From Pseudomonadota bacterium (lineage in GTDB: Bacteria > Pseudomonadota > Gammaproteobacteria > Burkholderiales > Thiobacillaceae): a stretch of 58,293 nucleotides of DNA. Position numbers and translations under genes: made by a program. The stretch lies in contig JAJZPR010000014.1 of the NCBI GenBank assembly GCA_021847835.1, forward strand, positions 1-58,293. Direction: 5' to 3'. The notes beneath the pieces are model-generated. The model made no database searches, was not told the origin of the DNA, and worked only from the letters and a program-made list of their open reading frames with translations. Below, in pieces: positions 17,896 to 25,889 of the stretch (its first letter is position 1; every line of letters begins with the position of its first letter).

Positions 17896-19059
17896 ATGCT
17901 CAAAAAACTCAAGCAAGTACGCGGTTCGGTCATCCCCCGTGCCTGGTTACCCATTTCGGCGCTGTTACTGGCGGCAGGCCAGGCGAACGCCGGTGCTGTG
18001 ATCAAAATCAACGACGAAGCCTCCGTCAGCCTAGGCGCGGGCATGCGCTTCAGTTTCTCGTCAGTTGAGGATGCGGCACCCGGCGGCACCGAGCGTTCCA
18101 GCGACTTTGACCTGAACAATTTGCGCATCTTCACCAGTGGGCGGATCAGCAAGCACATCGGCGCCACCGTAAACCTGGAGGGAACCAGCGACGGCAACGA
18201 CACCCGCATTCTGGATGCCTATGCCCAGTTCGAATTCAATGATTATTTCAACATCTGGTTCGGCCGACATTTGCCGCCCTCGGATCGGGCCAATCTGGCC
18301 GGCCCGTTTTATACCTATTCCTGGGACTTCCCCGGCACCGTTTCCCAATATCCGAGCTTTGCCATCGGCCGCGACGACGGCGTGACCATCTGGGGCAAAC
18401 CCATGGACGGCAAGCTCACCTATGCCTTCGGTGCGTTCGAAGGCGCCAACCGGGCGGCGGGGCTGTCGAACGAGGAAGACAAGCTGCTCTTCGCCGGACG
18501 GGTGGCCTATGCCTTCTTGGACCCGGAACCGGCGCCGGCCTACTACACCGCCAGCACGTACTACGGCGCCAAGGATATCTTTACCGTCGGGCTCGCTTTC
18601 ATGCAGCAAAGCGATGGGGTGGGAACCTCGGCGCTGAAAGACGACTACCTGGCCTACAGCGTGGACGTGCTGTTCGAGAAGTCCCTTGCCGGTGCCGGGG
18701 TCGTGACCGCGGAAGGCGCTTATTACAATTACGACACGGGCAACGTGGTCGACGCGACCCCGGCCCAATGCGCTACCGCCAGCCTGTCCAACAACTGCGG
18801 CGGCAAGGTGGAGGGCACGGCTTACATGCTTGGGGGGGCCTACCTTATCCCCGGCGACGTGGGTATCGGCCGCTTCCAGCCCTTCGTGCGCTATCAGAAG
18901 TTCGAGCCTGACAACGCCGCCGCTACCAAGGTCATGGATCTGGGGGTGAACTACGTGATCAAGGGCCATGATGCCCGCATCACCGGCATGTATTCCAGGA
19001 CCGAGGTCGGCGCGGTGGACACCGACAAGTTCGTGGTGGGGGTGCAGCTGCAGTATTGA
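17896..19059 (+). CDS. Outer-membrane porin, FmdC-like
   Basis: Predicted beta-barrel porin of 387 residues. A signal peptide ends near residue 33 (GQANA-GAV), the mature start INDEASVSLGAGMRFSF is typical of phosphate-selective/short-chain-amide porin families, and the chain ends VGVQLQY with a C-terminal aromatic residue as needed for barrel assembly. Methylophilus FmdC is a porin induced by short-chain amides and urea. The linked operator and neighbourhood suggest the same role here, namely diffusion of amides or urea into the periplasm. Leader about 34 nt from the predicted start site. Confidence 0.8.
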   Translation: MLKKLKQVRGSVIPRAWLPISALLLAAGQANAGAVIKINDEASVSLGAGMRFSFSSVEDAAPGGTERSSDFDLNNLRIFTSGRISKHIGATVNLEGTSDGNDTRILDAYAQFEFNDYFNIWFGRHLPPSDRANLAGPFYTYSWDFPGTVSQYPSFAIGRDDGVTIWGKPMDGKLTYAFGAFEGANRAAGLSNEEDKLLFAGRVAYAFLDPEPAPAYYTASTYYGAKDIFTVGLAFMQQSDGVGTSALKDDYLAYSVDVLFEKSLAGAGVVTAEGAYYNYDTGNVVDATPAQCATASLSNNCGGKVEGTAYMLGGAYLIPGDVGIGRFQPFVRYQKFEPDNAAATKVMDLGVNYVIKGHDARITGMYSRTEVGAVDTDKFVVGVQLQY

Positions 19060-19243
19060 GGCAGCTGGCGCTTCTACGGGTGGGGTGGCGCTCCACCTAG
19101 GCTTGTTACTTGTTATCGGAGATGCGCTGCGATAGTACCGGTTGGGCGTATAAGGCGTGCCATCGGCTTTGCGCGCACCTTCCTTGGTCTCGCCATACAC
19201 ATTGAAGATCTCCCTTAGCCCGGATATTTCACCAGAATGGGCA
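19060..19243. other. Gap with a possible gene remnant and two heptamers
   Basis: Two CTTGTTA heptamers lie side by side (19102-19115). On the minus strand, about 19131-19200 reads YGETKEGARKADGTPYTPN followed by RYYR, which looks protein-like but has no start with a ribosome site and runs on antisense to the porin. It may be the end of a decayed gene. No other element is evident. Confidence 0.3.
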
Positions 19244-19876
19244 TCAGCGACGGCGGCGATCTTCCTTCAAGGCCAGGGTGGCGACCTGCACGCGGTTTCT
19301 CAGCCCCAGCTTTTCCATGATGTTGCGCAAATGGTTGCGCACGGTGTTCTCGGAGAGCTTGAGGTTGTAGGCGATGATCTTGTTGGAGAGGCCCTGCTTC
19401 ACGAACTCGACGATTTCCATTTCGCGCGGGGTGAGCGCTTCCAGGGCGTTGTGGGGAATTTCGCCGCGCGCCATGCTCTGCATGATGTTGAGCGGGAAGC
19501 TGCTCTGGCCGGCGCACACGCTGCGGATGGCCGACAGCACGTGCTCGGGCTCGCTGCTCTTGATGACGTAGCCGTCCACGCCGGCGCTGATGGCCTCGGA
19601 GATTTCCTCCTCGGTGTCGGCGATGGTGAGCATGATGACTTTCATGCCGGCGTCGCGGATGTCGGAAACCATGTCCAGCGCATCCATGTCGGGCAGCGAG
19701 CGGTCGAGCAGCACCACGTCGGCGCGCTTGCCGGATTGCATCCATTCCTTGAGCGAAGCGGCATCGGTGAATTGGCCGGCCAGCTTCATGTCCCCGGTCT
19801 GCTCGATGGAGTTCGCCACGCCCATGCGCAGCAGGGGATGGTCGTCCACCACCGCAACGCTTATAGGTTCCGTCAT
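19244..19876 (-). CDS. NarL/LuxR-family response regulator
   Basis: DNA-binding two-component regulator, 210 residues. Receiver domain: acidic pair Asp11-Asp12, phospho-acceptor Asp58 (VVLLDRSLPD), Thr84 and Lys106. The C-terminal LuxR-type helix-turn-helix spans about 146-205 (LTPREMEIVEFVKQGLSNK ... ENTVRNHLRNIMEKL). The start at 19876 follows GGAGG. No kinase is adjacent. NarL-type proteins bind short inverted repeats, so it is a candidate for the ATACG-N8-CGTAT sites nearby and a candidate partner of the permease-kinase at the left edge (inference). It may alternatively be read through from the SDR gene 66 bp upstream. Confidence 0.92.
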   Translation of the reverse strand: MTEPISVAVVDDHPLLRMGVANSIEQTGDMKLAGQFTDAASLKEWMQSGKRADVVLLDRSLPDMDALDMVSDIRDAGMKVIMLTIADTEEEISEAISAGVDGYVIKSSEPEHVLSAIRSVCAGQSSFPLNIMQSMARGEIPHNALEALTPREMEIVEFVKQGLSNKIIAYNLKLSENTVRNHLRNIMEKLGLRNRVQVATLALKEDRRRR

Positions 19877-19942
19877 AAGGCCTCCGCAATCAGTATGTGT
19901 TTTCAACACTATAGGGCATCTGCCCGATTGTCTGCAAAAAAG

Positions 19943-20719
19943 TCAGGTCGGCAGGCCGCGCGGCTTGCGCGGGGCCTTCTCGAACAGGCGGTCATACAGC
20001 GCGCGCGGCATGCAGCGCATGAAGCCCGCCACGACGGCCATCTGCCAGGGGATGATGCTCTCGGCCCTGCGCTTTTCGATCAGCCGCGCGACTTTCGCGG
20101 CCGCCGCCGCCGCCGTCATGCGGAACGGCATGGGGTAGGGATTCACGCGGGTCATCGGCGTTTCGATGTAGCCTGGCGAAACCGTGACCACGCGGATGCC
20201 CGAGGCTTTCAGCTCCAGGCGCAGGGCTTCGAGATAAACACGGGCCGCCGCCTTGGAGGCGGAATAGGCGCCGCCGCCGGGCAGGCCGCGCACCCCGGCC
20301 ACGCTGGCGATGCCGCACAGCACGCCCCTGCCCGCCTGTCTCATGGGCGCAATGAAGGGGTGGAAGGTGTGCACCAGCCCCATCACATTGGCGTCCATTA
20401 CGGCCTGGAAGACCGGCAGGTCGTCGGCTTCTTCGGTCAGCGCGCCGACCGAGATGCCGGCGCAGCCGATGACGATGTCGGGCACGCCGGCCTTTTCGAT
20501 GAATTCGGCGGCCGCGGCCTGCATCGCACCGGCGTCACGCACCTCGGCGATGAAGCAGTGCGCGTTCAGCCCGGCGGCAGTGCGCTCGAGCGCTTCCCCG
20601 CGTCGTCCGCAGAGCCCGAGCACGGCGCCGCGTTGTCCGTAATGCCGCGCCAGCGCGGCGCCGAGGCCGCTGGAGGCCCCGGTAATGAATACAGCCAGCG
20701 GCTTGTTCGCCTGTGGCAA
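19943..20719 (-). CDS. Short-chain dehydrogenase/reductase (SDR) family oxidoreductase
   Basis: Classical SDR, 258 residues. The NAD(P)-binding motif TGASSGLG is at 13-20. The catalytic Ser lies in SVAGVRGLPG and the YSASK motif is intact, with the SPGYIETPM loop after it. The C-terminal extension is rich in Arg/Lys/Pro. The substrate cannot be told. It sits 7 bp after dsbA in the argS-SPOR-dsbA run, an arrangement common in betaproteobacteria. Confidence 0.88.
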   Translation of the reverse strand: MPQANKPLAVFITGASSGLGAALARHYGQRGAVLGLCGRRGEALERTAAGLNAHCFIAEVRDAGAMQAAAAEFIEKAGVPDIVIGCAGISVGALTEEADDLPVFQAVMDANVMGLVHTFHPFIAPMRQAGRGVLCGIASVAGVRGLPGGGAYSASKAAARVYLEALRLELKASGIRVVTVSPGYIETPMTRVNPYPMPFRMTAAAAAAKVARLIEKRRAESIIPWQMAVVAGFMRCMPRALYDRLFEKAPRKPRGLPT

Positions 20720-20726
20720 TGCGGGT

Positions 20727-21383
20727 TTACTTGGCGGTTTTGCCGCCGCGCTCCTTGCGGGCGCGCTGGATGAGCTGGTCCAGTACCTCGAACAGGCGTT
20801 CCTCGGTGTAGGTCATGGAAATCGAGGTGAGGTATTTGCCGTCGACCACCAGCGCGGGCACGCCGGTGATGCCGGCCGCGCGGGCGGTGCGGTCGCCTTT
20901 CATGACGCGCGTCCGGGTGGAGAACGAGCGGTAGGCGGCTTTGAACCTGGCTTCATCCAGGCCCTGTTTTTTCACCCAGGCCATCAACTGGTCTTCATCG
21001 TCCAGATCCAGCCCTTCATTGTGGTAGGCCTCGAAGACCTTGCCGTGCAGTCGGTTCAGCGCGCCCAGGTCGGCCAGCGCGTAGTAGAGCTTGGCGGCGG
21101 GCAGCCAGTTCTGGTTGAGGACGGTGGGCACGGGGCGCAGCTTCACGTCGGGGGGGAGCTTTTTTGCCCAGGCGGAAAGCCCGGGTTCCAGCTGGTTGCA
21201 GTGCGGGCAGCGGTACCAGAAGAATTCCGCCACTTCGATCTGCTTGCCGGTTTCCACCGGCACCGGCTTGGCCAGGCGCTTGTAGTCGGTGCCTTCCTCG
21301 GCGGGTTCGGCGGCCAGGGCCCCGGTCAACATGAACAGCCCGGCCAGCAAGGCCAGCGTCCGATGCAAAACTGTGCGGTTCAT
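20727..21383 (-). CDS. dsbA: Thiol:disulfide interchange protein DsbA
   Basis: Periplasmic disulfide oxidase, 218 residues. A signal peptide ends near residue 25 (ALAAEPAEE). The thioredoxin-fold active site is CPHC (Cys59-Cys62 in WYRCPHC), and the cis-proline is in TGVPALVV. The ATG overlaps the stop of the SPOR gene (ATGA), which indicates coupling. Confidence 0.94.
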   Translation of the reverse strand: MNRTVLHRTLALLAGLFMLTGALAAEPAEEGTDYKRLAKPVPVETGKQIEVAEFFWYRCPHCNQLEPGLSAWAKKLPPDVKLRPVPTVLNQNWLPAAKLYYALADLGALNRLHGKVFEAYHNEGLDLDDEDQLMAWVKKQGLDEARFKAAYRSFSTRTRVMKGDRTARAAGITGVPALVVDGKYLTSISMTYTEERLFEVLDQLIQRARKERGGKTAK

Positions 21384-21874
21384 TGTTTCTCCTCTTGTTT
21401 GGGTCCAATTCTCACCAGCATGGTTTCCACGCCGCCTTGCGTGAGACGGGCACGCGCGGAATTAAGTTCATCCAGGCTTTTGTAGGGGCCGATCCTGACC
21501 TTGTGCAGCTGCGTTTCGCCTTCCTGCGCCGCGAGAATCTTTGCCTCAAAGCCCAGCAGCGCCAGGCGGGCCTTCATTTCGTCGGCGTCGGCGGCATTGC
21601 CGAAGGCGCCGGCCTGCAGGAAATAGCTTGTGGCCGCTGCGGCTGCGGGCTCGCTGCCTGATTCGCCTCCCGGCAGGGCCTGATAGAACTCGTACTTGGG
21701 AGCCTCTGCCGGGCTTGCTGGCGCGGAAGCATCCGTCCCGGCCGCCGGCGTCTTCCCGGCAAATGGGCTGTTGCGCGTCACCACCAGGGCCACGGCCACG
21801 GCAAGCGCCAGGCCGGCAAAGAGGCCGGTCAAAAATCCGCTGAGGAAAGGGTTCTTTTTGTCTGCGCGCGCCAT
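21380..21874 (-). CDS. SPOR-domain cell-division/envelope protein
   Basis: About 164 residues: a short cytoplasmic start, one membrane helix (about 12-34), a Pro/Ala-rich periplasmic linker, and a C-terminal SPOR domain (YFLQAGAFGNAADADEMKAR ... VRIGPYKSLDELNSAR) that binds denuded peptidoglycan at division sites. The start codon overlaps the argS stop (TGATG). FtsN-like in layout but shorter than E. coli FtsN, so the general name is kept. Confidence 0.88.
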   Translation of the reverse strand: MARADKKNPFLSGFLTGLFAGLALAVAVALVVTRNSPFAGKTPAAGTDASAPASPAEAPKYEFYQALPGGESGSEPAAAAATSYFLQAGAFGNAADADEMKARLALLGFEAKILAAQEGETQLHKVRIGPYKSLDELNSARARLTQGGVETMLVRIGPKQEEKQ

Positions 21875-23637
21875 CACATTTTCTCCGGGGCCTTCACGCC
21901 CAGCAGGGCGAGGCCGTTTGCCAGCACCTGCCGGGTCGCCGATACCAGCGCCAGGCGGGCGAGTTTCAGGGCTTCATCGTCGACCAGGAATTTTTCCGCG
22001 TTGTAATAGGTGTGCAGGTCGCCGGCCAGATCCTTCAGGTAATAGGCGATCAGGTGCGGCGACAGTTCACGCGCTGCCGCTTCGATGATCTCGGGGTATT
22101 CCAGCAGGCGCTTCATCAGCGACAGTTCATGGGCGGAGGTCAGTTGGGCAAGCTCGGCCTGCTCAAGCGTGGCGACATCGCCGCCCCATTCCGCCAGCAC
22201 GCTGCACACGCGCGCATGGGCGTACTGGATGTAGTACACCGGGTTGTCGGTGCTCTGGGATTTGGCCAGGTCGAGGTCGAAATCCAGGTGCTGGTCGGAT
22301 TTGCGCAGCACGTAGTAGAAGCGCGCGGCGTCGTTGCCGACCTCGCTGCGCAGCTCGCGCAGGGTGACGAAGGAGCCGGAGCGGGTGGACATCTGCACTT
22401 TCTGTCCGCCGCGGTAGAGAACAGCAAATTGCACAAGCGCCACCGTCAGCTTGTCGGCATCCAGGCCCAGGGCTGTGAGCGCCGCCTTCACGCGCGGGAT
22501 GTAGCCGTGATGGTCGGCGCCCCACACGTCGATGATGCGGTCGAAGCCGCGCTCGACCTTGTTGGCGTGGTAGGCGATGTCGGAAGCGAAATAGGTGAAC
22601 TCGCCGTTTGCGCGCTGCACCACGCGGTCCTTTTCGTCGCCGAAAGCCTTGGCCTTGAACCACAGCGCGCCGTCCTGCTCGTACAGATGGCCGCGCTGCC
22701 TGAGCGTCTCGACCGCCGCCGCCACCCTGCCGGTGTCGAACAGGCTTTTTTCCGAGAACCACTCGTCGAACGCGACGCCGAATTCGGAAAGGTCGGTGCG
22801 GCAGTCTGCCAGCTGCTCGTTCAGGGCGAAGCCGTGGAAATAGGAGTAGTCCGCGTCCAGCAGTCTTTTCGCCGCCGCGATGAGGCCGTCGAGATGCGCT
22901 TCGTTCTGCCTCTTGGCCTCGGCGTCGCCGCCGGCCACCCGTTCGTCGTCCGGGCGCAGCGGCACGCCGTCGAGGATGCGCCAGGGCTCGTGCACATAGC
23001 GGTCGCCGTGCTCTTCCTGGATGGCGCGCGCCATCTCGCGCACGTAGTCGCCCTGGTAGGCGTTCGAAGGGAAGGGCACATGGATGCCGTGCAATTCGAG
23101 ATAGCGCAGCCAGGTGGACAGTGCCAGGATGTCCATCTGGCGGCCGGCGTCGTTCACGTAGTATTCGCGCGTGACTTCGTGGCCTGCCGCTTCCAGCACG
23201 TTGGCGAGGCTGGCGCCGTAGGCCGCGCCGCGGCCGTGGCCCACGTGCAGCGGGCCGGTCGGGTTGGCGGAAACGAATTCGACCTGCACCTTGTGGCCCC
23301 TGCCTGCCTGCGAGCGGCCGTACCGGCTGCCCTGTTCGCGGATGGTTTCCACCACCTGCGCCCAGGCGACCGGTTTGAGAAAGAGGTTGATGAAGCCGGC
23401 CCCGGCAACCTCGGCCTTGTCCAGCAGGGGCGAGGCGGGCAGGTCGGCGACGATGGCCTGGGCCAGCTCGCGCGGGTTTTTCTTCAGCGCCTTGGCCAGT
23501 CGCATGGCCACGTTGCAGGAAAAATCGCCATGGCCGGCGGCCTTGGGCCGATCGAGCTCGATGTTGCCTTCCTGCCCGGGGGCGATGTTGGCAAGCGCCA
23601 GCTTGAGCAGGCCGAGGAGATGTTCTTTCGGAGTCAT
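21874..23637 (-). CDS. argS: Arginyl-tRNA synthetase
   Basis: Class I synthetase charging tRNA-Arg, 587 residues. It has the N-terminal Add1 domain, the HIGH-type motif as HVGHGRGA after the SANPTGPLHVGH stretch, a KMSKS-like site degenerated to VQMSTRSG as usual for ArgRS, and the C-terminal DALR helical domain. All blocks are intact. First gene of the leftward argS-SPOR-dsbA-SDR run. Confidence 0.97.
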   Translation of the reverse strand: MTPKEHLLGLLKLALANIAPGQEGNIELDRPKAAGHGDFSCNVAMRLAKALKKNPRELAQAIVADLPASPLLDKAEVAGAGFINLFLKPVAWAQVVETIREQGSRYGRSQAGRGHKVQVEFVSANPTGPLHVGHGRGAAYGASLANVLEAAGHEVTREYYVNDAGRQMDILALSTWLRYLELHGIHVPFPSNAYQGDYVREMARAIQEEHGDRYVHEPWRILDGVPLRPDDERVAGGDAEAKRQNEAHLDGLIAAAKRLLDADYSYFHGFALNEQLADCRTDLSEFGVAFDEWFSEKSLFDTGRVAAAVETLRQRGHLYEQDGALWFKAKAFGDEKDRVVQRANGEFTYFASDIAYHANKVERGFDRIIDVWGADHHGYIPRVKAALTALGLDADKLTVALVQFAVLYRGGQKVQMSTRSGSFVTLRELRSEVGNDAARFYYVLRKSDQHLDFDLDLAKSQSTDNPVYYIQYAHARVCSVLAEWGGDVATLEQAELAQLTSAHELSLMKRLLEYPEIIEAAARELSPHLIAYYLKDLAGDLHTYYNAEKFLVDDEALKLARLALVSATRQVLANGLALLGVKAPEKM

Positions 23638-23683
23638 GCAATAAATCCGGGCTCGGCGGCCCGTTCAGATTGTTAGACCCCGG

Positions 23684-23689
23684 ATTATA
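23684..23689 (-). promoter_or_regulatory. argS: -10 box of the argS promoter
   Basis: A perfect TATAAT on the minus strand lies 47 nt before the argS start codon in the short gap to the hydrolase gene. The matching -35 would fall in the end of the hydrolase gene and is not consensus. Confidence 0.5.
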
Positions 23690-23695
23690 CCGCGC

Positions 23696-24595
23696 TCAGA
23701 AAGCCTGTTTTTTCAGGAAATCGCCGATGGCATCCGCGGCTTCGTCCGCGTAGAGGTCGCGGAAGAAATGATCCGCGCCCTCGATGCCGACCAGGCTGAC
23801 ATGCTTGCCGTCCGCATGGGGTTTGGCCTTTTCCGCCACGCCCGGTGTGGTTTCGTCGGCGGAGCCGGCAATCACCAGCACCGGCGGGCGTATCTTGCCC
23901 AGCAGCTTGAAGGTCTCCATGCGCGGGTCGAAGCCGTGGTAGGAAACCAGGCTTGCGGCCGTGGTCTGCGCGTCCTTGCAATAAACCACACCGGTTTTGG
24001 CCAGGGGGGACGCGCCCTTGCCGGCCTTGACCGCGGCCCTGGCTTTGGCCAGCACCGGGCCCAGTTCCTGCCCAAAGCGTGAGCGGTAGTCCTTGGCCAG
24101 ATAGTCGGCCGTCCAGGAGCCGGGCGCGATCAGGATCACCGCGTTGACCGCGGCATCCGGCTTGCCGGCGGCATACCAGGCCGTCTGGTTGCCGCCGCGC
24201 GAATGGCCGAGCACGGCAATTTTTGCCGCCCCCTTCGTTTTCAGCCAGTCGACCCAGGCGCCGATCTCGCCGACCGCGTCCTCGTGTTTGTGGGCATGCG
24301 GCTGGGCGCAATCGTACATGGCGTAGGCGCGGTTGTCGTTGGCATAGGACAGGTTGATGGACAGGCTGTTGTAGCCGCGCGCCTTCATGGTTTCCTGCAG
24401 CGCGGCCATGATTTCCATGCGCCCGTGCGCCAGGGTGCCGTGCGTCATCAGGATCACGCCGTCTTTCATCGACTTGCCCGGCGCCATTTCCAGATTGGCG
24501 TTCAGCGTCAGCCCCTGGTGCTTGAGGCTGACGTTTTCCGCCGCGGCGAAGCCGGGCAGCATGAGGGCAAGGGCAAGCAGGCAACGCGTCAGCAT
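23696..24595 (-). CDS. Secreted alpha/beta-hydrolase family protein
   Basis: 299 residues with a signal peptide (to about residue 19, PGFAAAENV) and an alpha/beta-hydrolase fold. The nucleophile elbow is GHSRGG, an early strand gives MTHGTLAHGR, the acid is likely in AGSADETT, and the late His is in GADHFFRD. The substrate is unknown; it may be an esterase or a dienelactone-hydrolase-like enzyme. The start at 24595 follows GGAGA and gives the cleanest signal peptide. Confidence 0.85.
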   Translation of the reverse strand: MLTRCLLALALMLPGFAAAENVSLKHQGLTLNANLEMAPGKSMKDGVILMTHGTLAHGRMEIMAALQETMKARGYNSLSINLSYANDNRAYAMYDCAQPHAHKHEDAVGEIGAWVDWLKTKGAAKIAVLGHSRGGNQTAWYAAGKPDAAVNAVILIAPGSWTADYLAKDYRSRFGQELGPVLAKARAAVKAGKGASPLAKTGVVYCKDAQTTAASLVSYHGFDPRMETFKLLGKIRPPVLVIAGSADETTPGVAEKAKPHADGKHVSLVGIEGADHFFRDLYADEAADAIGDFLKKQAF

Positions 24596-24652
24596 GGTCT
24601 TCTCCGAAATGTCCAAGGGCCTGTCTGCATACTAGACAAGGCTTTCACCCGC

Positions 24653-25876
24653 TCAAATGAGCAATTCCACCCAGTGGCGCACCGGCGTTTGCGTGCCGGA
24701 CTGCAAATGGGTGAGGCAGCCGATGTTGGCGCTGGCGATGACCTCGGGCTGCGGCGCCGACAGGTGGCCGAGCTTGCGGTCCCTGAGCCGCATGGAGATT
24801 TCCGGTTCCAGCAGCGAATAGGTGCCGGCCGAGCCGCAGCACAGGTTCGATTCGGCGACCGGCAGCACGGTGTGCCCGGCCACGGTGAGTAGCGCTTCCA
24901 CCACGCCGGTGATCTTCTGCCCGTGTTGCAGCGTGCAGGGGGCCTGGAAGCTCACGCGCCTTGATTGCGTCGGGCCGCGTTTTTCCAGCCAGGCGGAGAG
25001 CGCGGCTTCTTCGGCGAGCAGCACTTCCGACAAGTCTTTCGTCAGTGCCGAGACGCGCGCGGCCTTTTCCGCATAAGCGGGGTCGTGCCGCAGGTAATGG
25101 CCGTATTCCCTGACGGTGACGCCGCAGCCGGAGGCGGTCATGACGATGGCCTCGGCGCCGGCCTCGATGTGCGGCCACCAGGCGTCGATGTTGCGGCGCA
25201 TGGCGGCCAGGCCCTCTTCCTGGAAGTTGAGATGGAAACCCACCGCGCCGCAGCAGCCGGCATTCTTTTCTTCGAACAGCGAAATGCCGATGGCATCGAG
25301 CACCTGCACGGCGGCGGCATTGATCTGCGGCGCGAGTGCAGGCTGCACGCAGCCGGCGAGGGCGAGCATTTTTCTTGCGTGAGGCGTGAGGCGTGAGGCG
25401 TGAGGCGCGGGGGTTTGTGCGGGGATTTTGTTGGCAAGGGAGCCGGGCAGAAAAGGCTTGGCCATGCGGCCGAGTTTCAATGCGCCGCCGAAGAGTTTTT
25501 GCTGCGGCAGGAATTTCGCCAGCGCGCGGCGCTTGAGGCTTTGTGTGAGCGGGCGCGCCACCTTGGTCTCGGCGATGCGGCGGCCGATGTCGATGAGCCT
25601 GCCGTACTCGACGCCGGAGGGGCAGGTGGTCTCGCAGTTGCGGCAGGTGAGGCAGCGGTCGAGATGGGCCAGGGTCTTCTGCGTGACCGCGGCGCCTTCC
25701 AGCATCTGCTTCATCAGGTAAATGCGGCCGCGCGGGCTGTCGAGCTCGTCGCCCAGGATCTGGTAGGTGGGACAGGTGGCGAGGCAGAAGCCGCAATGCA
25801 CGCAGGCGCGCAGGATGCGGTCGGCCTCCTGGCCGTCGGCGGTGTCGCGGATGAAATCGGCTAGCTGGGTTTGCAT
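24653..25876 (-). CDS. glcF: Glycolate oxidase iron-sulfur subunit
   Basis: 407-residue GlcF, which passes electrons from glycolate oxidation to the membrane chain. It has two 4Fe-4S clusters (Cys25/28/31/35 and Cys75/78/81/85) and two CCG-type domains (NAGCCGAVGFH and NLCCGSAGTYS). Residues 158-167 (PHASRLTPHA) come from four copies of a 7-bp repeat placed in frame in the linker before HARKM, a region that varies in the family. Follows the TraB/GumN gene by 13 bp. Confidence 0.95.
   Translation of the reverse strand: MQTQLADFIRDTADGQEADRILRACVHCGFCLATCPTYQILGDELDSPRGRIYLMKQMLEGAAVTQKTLAHLDRCLTCRNCETTCPSGVEYGRLIDIGRRIAETKVARPLTQSLKRRALAKFLPQQKLFGGALKLGRMAKPFLPGSLANKIPAQTPAPHASRLTPHARKMLALAGCVQPALAPQINAAAVQVLDAIGISLFEEKNAGCCGAVGFHLNFQEEGLAAMRRNIDAWWPHIEAGAEAIVMTASGCGVTVREYGHYLRHDPAYAEKAARVSALTKDLSEVLLAEEAALSAWLEKRGPTQSRRVSFQAPCTLQHGQKITGVVEALLTVAGHTVLPVAESNLCCGSAGTYSLLEPEISMRLRDRKLGHLSAPQPEVIASANIGCLTHLQSGTQTPVRHWVELLI
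25378..25405. repeat. Four tandem 7-bp repeats inside glcF
   Basis: CGTGAGG is repeated four times without a break (25378-25384, 25385-25391, 25392-25398, 25399-25405); on the glcF strand it reads CCTCACG. The period of 7 bp gives a 7-residue peptide period, PHASRLT. The array belongs to the same CCTNACN type as the one at 36580-36652. Confidence 0.9.
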
Positions 25877-25889
25877 GATCTGGATGGAA

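Noticed and set aside
24600..24645. Hairpin GCCTTGTCT/AGACAGGC between glcF and the hydrolase gene as a terminator
   Set aside because: The stem has a bulge and there is no T-rich tract, so termination is not supported.
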